From: Culex pipiens pallens
Lineage: Eukaryota > Arthropoda > Insecta > Diptera > Culicidae
Direction: 5' to 3'
Assembly (NCBI RefSeq): GCF_016801865.2
Contig: NC_068938.1
Location: forward strand, 131,468,689-131,532,688
Length of the DNA: 64,000 nucleotides
Positions 55,620 through 64,000 of this stretch are shown piece by piece. How positions within the stretch are numbered: the stretch's first letter is position 1; the number at the start of each line of letters is the position of its first letter. The notes under the pieces are model-generated. The model did not search any database, was not told where the DNA came from, and was given only the letters and a program-made list of their open reading frames with translations. A program made the translations under genes and the position numbers.

Positions 55620-56825
55620 AAGTTTTGCACATTCGTAAAATTTCTGAAAGGTTGGCATTTGATGTGATGATATATATATATTTTTTTTTTGCAAATCAAT
55701 TGAGTTTCATTTGACTCGAGATCGAAGTAAGCCGTGCGCGAGATCGGATGCGTTTTTTCCGATGACGTTTTTTTGTCATAGATTTTTTTTGGCAAAAGTG
55801 AATTCGTCGGGAAGTTTAGCTCGTTCCGGAATTTCTGTATTAAAAGTTTGTCCGAGCTTCGCGTGCTCTTCCGATTGGTGTCAACAGTGGCCAGGTTTTT
55901 AAAACTCGATCGTCAGCGGTGCCAACCAGCAGCAAAATCAGATCGAAGATGAAGGCTCAATGGTCCAGGATTCTACGGTCGATGAGCAAGTTGAATGCAA
56001 GTTGAAATTATTACTATATACGTTGTAGGGTGTTCCCTTAGTCGTTCGCTGTGAGTTGTGGATTGCCTGCTTCTCTAATGAAGGTTCGACTGGGGAGGCA
56101 TGCTTATTAATTTCTCGTCGCTCCATACCCTCAGTGACGTGATGGGAGCAAGGGCGTCTATGCAAAGTGTCCCTACACCCGCTTCAAATTTCCGGCGGTT
56201 GGGGAGGGAAGCGGGAAACCATTTTGATCTATGCGCCGGTATTTGTAGCATTAAAATTCGTGCAAAAAAAACTAATGCACGCGGGTGTACAGATTACGGA
56301 GTAAAAGATGATCGAATTGTTCACCTAGCGCTCACATGTGTTTCGGGACCAAGTTGCCTGCGGGTATGCGGATCATACATACATACATACATGATAATTT
56401 TTTTGCAAATCAAGTTTTAGTGACAAAAAGTGAAATTAAAAATCATTAAAATTTATCATTTTTTTTAGCGTAGTCCTTATCCATACCTATAACTTTTCCG
56501 AAGACACCAAATCGATCAAAAAAATTCCTTCAAAAGATACAGATTTTTGAATTTTCATATACCATTTTTGTATGGACAGCTGCCAAATTTGTATGGAAAA
56601 TTATATGGACAAACTAATGATGCAAAATGGATTCTTTGGGCATAACGAAGGCATCAAAATAGTTTCAGCCGGATTAAAAAATACAAAAATTAAAATTAAA
56701 AAAAAAAATACCGGTTTTGTAGAGAATTGTTCAAGCAGTAACGTAGATAAATTTATTCGAAGTTCGCTTATCCGATGGTTTGTATGGGACTTCGGATAAT
56801 CGAACTTTTTATTTGAATTTGATAC
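55620..56825 (+). repeat. CTTCGGCAAAG-family copy split by a retroelement fragment
   Basis: AAATTTCTGAAAGGTTGGCATTT then GCAAATCAA lies before the insertion, and 'GTTTTAGTGACAAAAAG' and 'CCGAAGACACCAAATCGATC' after it, matching the order at 9480-11010 in reverse. It ends near ATCCGATGGTTTGTATGGGA. Confidence 0.75.
55700..56397 (+). mobile_element. Non-LTR retroelement fragment with (CATA)n tail
   Basis: About 700 bp flanked by the 16-bp direct repeat TTTTTTTGCAAATCAA (55684-55699 and 56398-56413), a length typical of target-primed insertion. It ends in a CATACATACATACATG microsatellite tail, as several insect non-LTR elements do. The GC content is higher than the host repeat. No reverse-transcriptase motif is visible, so it is 5'-truncated or a SINE-like derivative. 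The site lies within an older dispersed repeat. Confidence 0.82.
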
Positions 56826-56837
56826 TTTTTCTGTGGA

Positions 56838-56956
56838 AAACTGTTGCTTCCGATGACCCAGGATGCATTGCCGTTTAGCCCGACCAGGGTTGAACGAATC
56901 GACCTGGTATCTTCGGAAAACTTGTTCTCCAGACGAATCCGCTCATTCCTGGTCAT
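56838..56956 (-). pseudogene. Possible coding remnant, unknown
   Basis: A minus-strand frame starting MTRNERIRLENKFSEDTRSI is GC-rich and protein-like for about 40 residues. It then runs into repeat sequence (TTCGGATAATCGAAC). I do not recognise it. It may be an exon fragment or pseudogene. Confidence 0.25.
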
Positions 56957-57142
56957 CCTAAAAGACGTAGTTGTTGTTTATTTTCCACAGACCTATCGGA
57001 GCGATTGATCAAAAAACCAGACTTGCAAATAGTAATTCCCATCGAAACTTGAATGAAATTGTTTAGATTTGTTTTAAATAGTAAAAATAACGAATAAATC
57101 CTCTCTTTTAATAAATATTAATTCAATTCTTTTACTTTCCAG

Positions 57143-57201
57143 CTCGACGCCTTGCATATTCCACTTGTCTATGAATCCTCTCTGCTGAACTTTTACGCGC
57201 G
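57143..57201 (+). other. Possible short exon between splice-like signals
   Basis: ACTTTCCAG precedes and GTGAGAAT follows a 59-bp stretch with an open frame (LDALHIPLVYESSLLNFYAR). It could be an untranslated or coding exon upstream of the nucleotidase gene; no link was established. Confidence 0.3.
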
Positions 57202-57938
57202 GTGAGAATAATCTTTCTCCCTTCAAGTTTTACATCTGCAGCCCACCTCCATTCAGAGGCGGACTTGGTCAGTTCGCGACGGAGAGAGAACCATCCAGCT
57301 CTCGTGTATTTATTTACATTTTTGAAAGGACGGGAGAGTTCATTCTGCTTTGTGTTTCCGCTGTGGAACGACTGCCACCCACCTTGCTGAGTTTTGCGAA
57401 GTTTTAGTTTCGTTTTTTTTCCATCGCAAATTGGACTGAAAAATTGTTGTAAAGGTGCTATTTAGTGCAGCGCTCAAGACTTCATTGTAATCTGTAACAA
57501 CTCATCAAAGTAAGCCCTGTGCCGAGCGCCCTTATCAGTGTTCCGACCAAAGCCAACTGCGACCGCTGATAAGTGTCCATTGTGTTAGAGAAGTAAGGTG
57601 CCACCCGACTCTTCCAAAACAAAACAAAGTTCATCGTCATCGCGCTTGGTGACAGACAGACCAGTCAAATCAAGGCGAAAACATCTGCTCGAAGTAAACA
57701 ACCTGGATCCAAGCCTACTACTGTCTGCAAAGTCGGATTCAGCTGTGAGTGCATCGTCGTCGAGGTTAACGAAGAACATCCCCCGCGCATACATAAACAA
57801 CGCTAGAAACTTAAAAATAAACCCTCAAACCTGTGGCCACTCTCGCTCTCGACCGTGGTGCTGCAGCTGAGTTTGTCATCGAAACAGAGCAAAATTCGCC
57901 TCTGGCAGCGTCTGGTCGTGGAGGTGCGTCGTGGCATA
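57202..57938 (+). promoter_or_regulatory. Leader and promoter region of the nucleotidase gene
   Basis: Non-repetitive, GC-richer than the spacer. The frame of the nucleotidase is open from 57807 but contains no ATG before 57939 (stop TAG at 57804-57806), so this is likely untranslated leader, possibly with an upstream intron. Confidence 0.5.
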
Positions 57939-60900
57939 ATGGTTGGCCAGCAGCGATTCCGACTCAGTGAGGTCCCTCTGCTGAACCGGGACCACGTCAA
58001 GATTCGTGACCCGGACAAGGTCGAGCACATGCTGAACGAGCTGGTCGCGGGCGGCACCGAAAAGCTCCAGGTCGTGACGGACTTTGATTATACAATCACC
58101 AAGCAGCGGCTGACGAACGGCGAGAAGATTCTGACCAGCTTCGGGATGTTCAACGAGTGCAGGTCGCTGCCGGCGAGTGTGCTGGAGGAGTCGAAGAAGC
58201 TGTTCCACAAGTATAGGCCCATTGAGATCGATCCGCACATGCCGATGGAGGACAAGGTGCGGTACATGATCGAGTGGTGGACCAAGACGGGAGATTTGCT
58301 CAAGTGAGTAGTGCAAACATAAGGGTTGGGAGGGTAGAACCAGTGTTGGACAAGAATAAACTCGGAACGTTTTAAGCGCAACAATTTTAATATAGGGGCT
58401 AGCGGAACTGGAAATACCACGCATTATTTATTTGTGGCAATGATTTCTCAGACTTGCTGTTCGGAGAAAGCTGGGGTAAATCAGATATGAATTGTCACAC
58501 ACGTTATGTGAAGCCGTCCACCATCAATCTCATTAAAAATTATTGACAGTATCAAATGCCCTGTAATTCAACTCATTTTTTGCCTTCCTCACCTTACTGA
58601 GGAAAAGCTATAAAATCACTCGAAAAACAAAATTCTTAATTTGACTTCCTAGACCCACCTTCATGTATATATATCGACTCAGAATCAAATTCTGAGCAAA
58701 TGTCTGTGTGTGTGGTGGGATGTTGATAAAAAAAAATTTGTAGTGGATTATCTCGGCACTGGCTCAACCGATTTGGACCGTTTTGGTCTCATTCGATCCG
58801 TCTTGGAGTCCCATATGTCGCTATTGAAAATTATAAAGTTTAGTTAAGTACTTCAAAAGTTACGCTAAAAAAACGATTTTAGCAAAAGTCCGGAAGATTG
58901 TAAAAAGGGTGGTTTTTGTAAGAAACCCCGTCATGTTATACATTTTTAGAAAGGTATTCGAAAGACCTTTCCAACGACCTCAAAATATTGAGGATCTGAA
59001 AACCCTATCAAAAGTTATAGGCACTTAAGTGTTATTTATGTAATTTTTAGAGGCCGGATCTCAGATATTTTGATGAAAACGTTGTCCGGATCTATCATGC
59101 GACCTGTCGTTGAATAGGTAATTAAAAGACCTTTTCAATGAGTTCAAAAGATTGAAGATCTGACAACCCTATCAAAAGTTATAAGCACATAAGTGCCCTG
59201 AATTATGACTGACTACTCAATCTGATGGTATGAATAATGAATCAAGTTGATAGAACACTGAAAGGTCCGCCCTTTTGTATCTATTTTGGATAGTATTACC
59301 ACTGACGAACTGACGTGCCACCCCGAATTCAAACTTTCCTATCTTCCTTCTCACTCACTCTCAGCGATCAGCGATTGTCTAACAGACGATTTGACAGATC
59401 CGCATCTGTCCACGGTCCATACAAAAAAGATTTTTTTTGTATGGAAATTGTCCACGTTGGGGGGAGGGGGTGGGGGGTGGGTTCAAAAAAGGGTCCACGT
59501 GGTTTATGGATGGTTCCAATGTCCCATAGGTACCGTCGTTTTTGGAAATAATCCTTTGAAAAAAATACATTGTTAAAAAAATATACTTATTTTTTTTAAC
59601 TCAAAACTCTAATCCTGTGGGCAAATTGTAAATAAAAATTGGGTAGGGAGGGACCATCCACGCTCCATACAAAAAAGATTTCTAGAGTTTTTTTTGATTA
59701 GGTCCTATAAACATATGAAAGACAATAGTTTATTGGTCCTTTTCAAAAAAAAAACTCTGGATTTAATTTGTATGGAAATTGTCCACGATGGGGGGGGGGG
59801 GGGGGGAGATTTCCAAAAAAGTGTCCACGTGGTTTATGGATGGTCCCGTATGTGATTCGGGTAATCGAAACAAGAAAAAAAAAGTTTTTTTTAATTCTTT
59901 TAACATCAAAATCGAGTTTTGCGACCCCACTTTGGGGAGCGTTTTTTATTACGTAACGCTTAAAATCGGATTTTACACCCGGGGGGGAGGGGCTAACTGT
60001 GTTACGTAATAAAAGAACGCTCCCTTAGTCAGCTATTCAGACTGCCTATTAAATTAGAAATTCAACATAAAACAAGTCACACTGCCAACAATAAAACTGT
60101 CTTAAATTTTAAGAGTTTTTCTTTTCAATGCTTTTTTAAAATCAAAAATTGGTAGAAAATGGATTCTTGGCAAATTTTTAGATCGAAGCCCGCCTAGAAC
60201 CGGGGTTGGGTTGTAGAGTGTTATGGATCCATTCCACTCTTTCAACCACTTAATTTGCTAAACTTTCGATAGAAACTTTTTCGCAAAATTAATTATTACT
60301 TGATTTAAGTTGGACACGGTTTTTAGAAGCTGTCAAAGTGCTGATATGCCAACATAATGTGCCCGATGGAATCACATGCGGTTTCCTTATATTATTAAGC
60401 TTGAGTTCAGTGAAGTTACGTAACATAAGTTTTCGTCGGTTATCGCCGATAAAATTATCGACAAATTCTCCGGCAATGTACACCAGAGGCTGGAATTTTA
60501 AAAGCAAATTAAGTTATTTGGATGTTTTTCCTCGATTCCATACTACTTGAAGCTTAATAATCATGGTATTTATTGTTAGGTCATTTGATACAATTTTATA
60601 AAAGTTGGTTAGGTTACTTTCATAATAGCTTTTCTAAATTCGTGAAATAAAAACGATATTTTAAAACATTTTTCTTAAAGCGCCGAGTTTTCCAAGAAAT
60701 AAAATCGAATAATTATTCTTTTATTTCCATATTGTAGGTATTTAGATGTACTAAATGGTAATGTCAAGGTTTTTAAGTTTATCTCAAGCCAAGCATTTTT
60801 TCGAACTTGTGTAAGTTTTCCCGTCCATACGTCGAATACCATAAACCTTTGAATCCTTCCTTTGCTTTTACATCGTTACCTTTGGGTCATTCATAAATCA

Positions 60901-62408
60901 CGTGGACACTTTAAGGTTGTGGGGTCAAGGGGGTTTTTGATGGTTGGCGGTTGTCTTCGTTCGTAAAAAAAATCCTTTTTGTATTGACAGATGTCCACAA
61001 GATGGGAAAAGAAAGTCTGAAACTTCAAAAAAAGTAATCACATGATTAATGGATGGCCCCTATTCAATAACATAATTTCCGGGAGGGTTAATTCAAGTAT
61101 AACGCAACGAATTTTATTAAATTTTGTAACCGCACCCTTTTGTAACCAAATTTCATAGTAAATTCACTAAACATTAAAAATCACGTAATTCGATTGATTT
61201 TTACAAACTGTTGTCACTTTGTTGTTGGGCGAACCCTTACCTTATTAGGTTGTGTGCAACGATTAGTTGTTTTTATGTACAAATTTAATGTTTATGTTTT
61301 AGCATTCCCTAAAGTTTTATTAAAACAAAACGAGTATACCAATCGCGAGGAAGACAGTGCACTCCCGACTGCCTAAAATAGGGTTTGGAAATATTTTTCT
61401 AATTTGTTTGAAAAAGTAATAGGAATAACTTTTGGTAAAAATCTAAATAAACAGAAATGTTCACAAAAAACTGCTCTACTGGTTGGTTTACTTGGTTTCA
61501 GTAGATTTTAAGGTAAACTCCGTATTATCGAGCATCATTCAGACAAGACCGCTAAGACTGCTGGGAATAGGCATGTTTCCTCTGCGAAAGTGCGGTGCAT
61601 TGATCGGGGCAACTGAACACGCTGAACGTTTTTATTCGTTCCCTGATGTAATCTAATCAGTATAGTTATGACAGCAATCAGAATGCAGGCACATTCTAGC
61701 GATAGTTTGTTTATGTTTTAATTTCACGCAAACTTGTTGTTACACTCCACGCGCACATGACTGCGAGAACGTTACCATCGTAATTAATTTTTCTTTCAAT
61801 TTTCAGAGGCTTCCCGCTTCCTCAAGAGGAAATCGCCGAGGTGGCCAAACGTTTCAAGGACGGTCTCCGGGACGGAACTCCGCAAATGTTCTACGATCTG
61901 GACCAGCTCGGTGTCCCTTGTCTGGTGTTCTCCGCCGGCCTGGGCGATTCCGTGATATCCGTCCTCCGTCAGGCCAACGTCATGTACCCGAACGTGAAGG
62001 TCATCTCGAACTTCCTGCAGTACAACCCGGACGGAACGCTCAACGGCCTCCAGGACAAAATGATTCACACGTTCAACAAGAACGAGACGGCGCTGAAGGG
62101 GACGGACTATTACGACCTGGTGCACGACCGGGACCACGTGATCGTGATGGGTGACTCGCTGGGTGATGCCGGAATGGCCGACGGAATTCCGTCCTCGTCG
62201 CACGTGCTCAAAATTGGGTTCCTCTTTGATCATGTGAGTTTAAGCTTTATTTTCATTTTAAATAACGATAACTCAAAGCTTCTTCCCGCAGCCGGAACAG
62301 AACCTGCCCCGGTACATGGACACCTTCGACATCGTGCTGATCGATGATCAGACCATGGACGTGCCCCGAACGATCGTCGAGATGGTGAAGAATAAATCTC
62401 ACAAGTAA
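57939..62408 (+). CDS. Cytosolic 5'-nucleotidase III / m7GMP-specific 5'-nucleotidase
   Basis: Three exons: 57939-58303, 61807-62233 and 62292-62408. The introns are 3503 bp (AA|GTGAGT...TTTCAG) and 58 bp (CAT|GTGAGT...CCGCAG). The protein has 302 residues; the family's usual length is about 300. It is a HAD-superfamily UMPH-1 phosphatase that removes phosphate from nucleoside monophosphates such as m7GMP or pyrimidine nucleotides. Visible motifs: nucleophile and acid DFDYT (D48, D50), FSAGLGD (S164), lysine K213 (FNKNE) and GDSLGD (D238, D242). EWWTK near 115 is also conserved. Human NT5C3A and NT5C3B are the relatives; which substrate is preferred cannot be told from sequence alone. No targeting signal is seen, so it is probably cytosolic. 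The long first intron is full of MITEs. Confidence 0.94.
58575..59215 (+). repeat. Dispersed repeat in nucleotidase intron, family of 2150-2760
   Basis: It starts GCCTTCCTCACCTTACTGAG and continues through AAAATCACTCGAAAAACAAA, 'CTCATTCGATCCGTCTTGG', GTTAAGTACTTCAAAAGTTA and AAAGACCTTTCCAACGA. It is the better-preserved mate of the inverted copy at 2150-2760. Confidence 0.78.
59402..59517 (+). mobile_element. GTCCACG-family MITE, partial copy
   Basis: CTGTCCACGGTCCATACAAA, its inverted mate, a G-rich tract with T interruptions and GGGTCCACGTGGTTTATGGA. The terminal TTA is lost. Confidence 0.8.
59651..59848 (+). mobile_element. GTCCACG-family MITE interrupted by a GAGTTT MITE
   Basis: The left half is shortened (GGACCATCCACGCTCCATAC). 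The central loop is split by 59685-59758. The right half has a pure G run of about 17 and the terminal GTGTCCACGTGG...GGTCCC. Confidence 0.82.
59685..59758. mobile_element. 74-bp GAGTTT MITE, unoccupied form
   Basis: GAGTTTTTTTTGATTAGGTC on the left and its approximate complement on the right. The centre reads AAACATATGAAAG, the exact unoccupied version of the site that holds a 147-bp insertion at 55025. It is itself inserted in a GTCCACG element. Confidence 0.82.
59935..60024. mobile_element. 90-bp MITE with GGGAGCGTT ends and a G tract
   Basis: The ends GGGAGCGTTTTTTATTACGT and complement ACGTAATAAAAGAACGCTCCC include the palindrome TTACGTAA. The centre holds CCCGGGGGGGAGGGG. The right end is followed by TTA, the left preceded by TTG, so a TTA duplication is possible but not intact. 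Confidence 0.8.
60025..60891. other. Nucleotidase intron 1, unassigned part
   Basis: AT-rich intron. CAAAGTGCTGATATGCCA near 60334 is the inverted match to 13566-13590. 60437-60462 has a short hairpin (GTTATCGCCGATAAAATTATCGAC). No exon. Confidence 0.5.
60892..61062 (+). mobile_element. Old GTCCACG-family MITE
   Basis: GGTCATTCATAAATCACGTGGACACTT at the left and ATTAATGGATGGCCCC at the right, with diverged inner halves (ATGTCCACAAGATGGG). It is the most decayed recognisable copy, and shows the family is not only recent. Confidence 0.7.
61063..61806. other. Nucleotidase intron 1, 3' part
   Basis: AT-rich intron with no exon or repeat recognised. It ends with a T-rich tract and TTTTCAG, the acceptor of exon 2. 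Confidence 0.6.
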
Positions 62409-62747
62409 AAAGCCAGCAACACAAAACAAGATTCATCAATTCATAATCGTAAATTCCTGGAAGGCTGTTTATGTTCGTGTGAAGTTGTGTTTTTATTCCG
62501 CCATTGTCGTTGTTTTTTTGTTTACGTATAGCTTGGTTTGAAATAGTCTAGGTCGACACAATAATATTGAGAGTAAATGACACTGAGATTTAAACAAAAA
62601 CATATTGAATTAATACTGCAGACACTAAACATACAAATACACAATTAACACTGACTGGTTGATACTTAAGCAGAAGCATTATCTATAGTAAATTATGTAT
62701 TTTACATATATTTATCTGTTGAAGATCCACTCTGTGAATGAAGCACA

Positions 62748-62753
62748 AATAAA
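62748..62753 (+). terminator. Poly(A) signal of the nucleotidase gene
   Basis: AATAAA 340 bp after the stop codon, followed by a GT-rich stretch (GTCTTTGTGTGATG), the usual layout for polyadenylation. Confidence 0.75.
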
Positions 62754-62994
62754 AGTCTTTGTGTGATGAACGTCATCAATTGTTTTTTTTTTGTTCTTTA
62801 CATACTACTTTTGGAAGAATTGATCAAATTAGATGCTTCTGGTTACAAAAGATCCAGATTTGGCTAATCTAACACAAACGCAGCCAGTCCGATGAAAGCA
62901 TGCTGGAAAGTCTTACTGGTTATATTGCGCCCCGATCACTCTTTTTGTCAATATTAATAATAGCAGAACATTCGAGAACATCCGTAACCGGCCG

Positions 62995-63105
62995 GCCCTA
63001 CGGCGTTGTGTTTACCGCAGAGAGGATTCTGCGAACGGACCACATTTCACAGAACCAACAGGGGAAGAAGGATGCGTGGACATACCGTAACAAACGCTTC
63101 TGTTT
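62995..63105 (+). repeat. Dispersed repeat fragment shared with 37741-37850
   Basis: Same order of phrases as at 37741 (TTACCGCAGAGA, GCGAACGGACCACATTTCAC, GCGTGGACATACCGTA). It ends about 65 bp before the repeat at 63171. Confidence 0.7.
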
Positions 63106-63170
63106 ACAGTTTTTTATGTGTTATGTAGGTTGTGTTGGGGTTGCCAAGAAGGTTAAAGCTGCCAGAATTC

Positions 63171-64000
63171 GCAATTCGCAATTCGCAATTTTCAGTGTAA
63201 GAACGGGCCTTGACCGATCTTATGCACCAGGTTCCCGACGAACACGCACTGCCCTTACACCTACATCTCACCCTTGCTCTGAGTCAGTACGAGCAGCACG
63301 CTAGAACACGCTTTGAGTGTTCGTGCCAGGCATGCACACCTTCTTTTCCGGTTACGCATTTTAACTCGGCCGGGGGTGGTACATTACGTAGGGTTTGATG
63401 TAAGTATAAGCGCCTAACCATTTATAGTGTGCCTATGAACTTTCATTAAAGCAAAAACTGTTTTAATTGGGTCCTAAAGCCCTATGTAAATTTTTATGTA
63501 CAACGGTAAAAAACACCCTTTAAAACCATTTCTAATCACTTTTTGTTATTTTAAAGCAAAAAAAAAAAAGTTGACAAGACAACCTTTTTTCGATGGATCA
63601 ACTATGGTCCCCTTGGAAAGAGCTGTCAAGTAGGAACTTTTCTGTCAAGAAGGACCGCGAGGTTAATTTTTCAAAATTGATTTAAAAATCCATTTTAAAC
63701 TCTTTGTGGCCGTACAAAAGGTCGTTTTACTCAGAAAAATGAGCTTTATCGTTGTGAACAATAATATCAGCAATCTAAGCTTAATTTTAGGACCCAATTT
63801 TAGTTTGAATTCAAAAACAAATTGTTATTTACTGTGTATTGTTTTCTCCTGAAATCTTTCCTAGTGTTGAGTCGTGTTTATATGTTGCTATTTCTTTTGT
63901 CGCGGTGTTTTGTTACAATTTTTGGTCCTAAGCATGTTATAAAAGTTTACCAAAAGTACAATAGTAATATTTGTGTTAATCCTTTAACCATTCCATAAAT
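63171..64000 (+). repeat. Second copy of the 27474 dispersed repeat, cut by window edge
   Basis: It starts with the same three CGCAATT units and follows 27474-27940 closely through GGTCCTAAGCATGTTAT. It differs by a 15-bp insertion near 63204 (CGGGCCTTGACCGAT), a 333-bp MITE at 63466-63798 and a short insertion near 63968. It runs off the window. Confidence 0.85.
63466..63798. mobile_element. 333-bp MITE with ATTGGGTCCTAAA ends
   Basis: A perfect 13-bp inverted terminal repeat, ATTGGGTCCTAAA, is at both ends. The copy of the host repeat at 27.47 kb lacks it at the matching point (about 27751), so it inserted after the two host copies separated. TTTA flanks both sides but is in an AT-rich context, so target-duplication length is uncertain. 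A relic of the same end is at 54653-54675. Confidence 0.9.

Noticed and set aside
57855..57938. Longer N-terminus for the nucleotidase beginning at 57855
   Set aside because: Position 57855 is GTG, not ATG. The first ATG in frame is 57939, and the resulting 302 residues match the family length.

Overview
This window reads as nuclear DNA of an insect, most likely a culicine (Culex/Aedes-type) mosquito. The evidence is spliced genes with GT-AG introns, metazoan protein families, one insect-specific ZAD zinc-finger gene, polymerase III SINEs with tRNA-like heads, and a very high load of small DNA transposons in AT-rich spacer. No bacterial operons, CRISPR arrays, phage genes or rRNA were seen. 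The species call is inference; no database was searched.

Layout. 1-28 kb is gene-poor. It holds a 526-bp array of a 9-bp unit, nested transposons (1.65-2.9 kb), SINEs (3.5, 7.0 and 15.0 kb), a long-TIR element with a 9-bp target duplication (9.74-10.29 kb), a 164-bp tandem array (11.7-12.35 kb), two hAT-type elements with perfect 8-bp duplications (17.1 and 18.6 kb), a TTAA-flanked fold-back element nested in a smaller MITE (22.0-23.6 kb) and a few unproven first-exon candidates. 27.5-36 kb holds a dispersed repeat, a nearly perfect 2-kb palindrome and more MITEs. 38.1-40.4 kb is a decayed, intron-containing copy of the N-terminal part of Listerin (the Ltn1 ubiquitin ligase).

Four genes are well supported, all in the right-hand third: KIN17 (minus, 48357-45472, two exons), a ZAD/C2H2 zinc-finger protein (plus, 52655-54004, two exons), a SMIM8-like small membrane protein (minus, 54353-54086, convergent with the zinc-finger gene and 81 bp away) and a cytosolic 5'-nucleotidase III / m7GMP-specific nucleotidase (plus, 57939-62408, three exons). 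They look like unrelated housekeeping and regulatory genes, not a pathway cluster. The large introns of KIN17 (1.7 kb) and the nucleotidase (3.5 kb) are mostly transposon debris, whereas their other features are compact.

The most informative material is the repeat fraction. Several insertions can be read to the base, with target duplications, nested order, and sister copies that show the occupied and unoccupied states. I found no convincing undescribed enzymatic system. The best candidates for novelty are the fold-back and MITE families and the Listerin relic.
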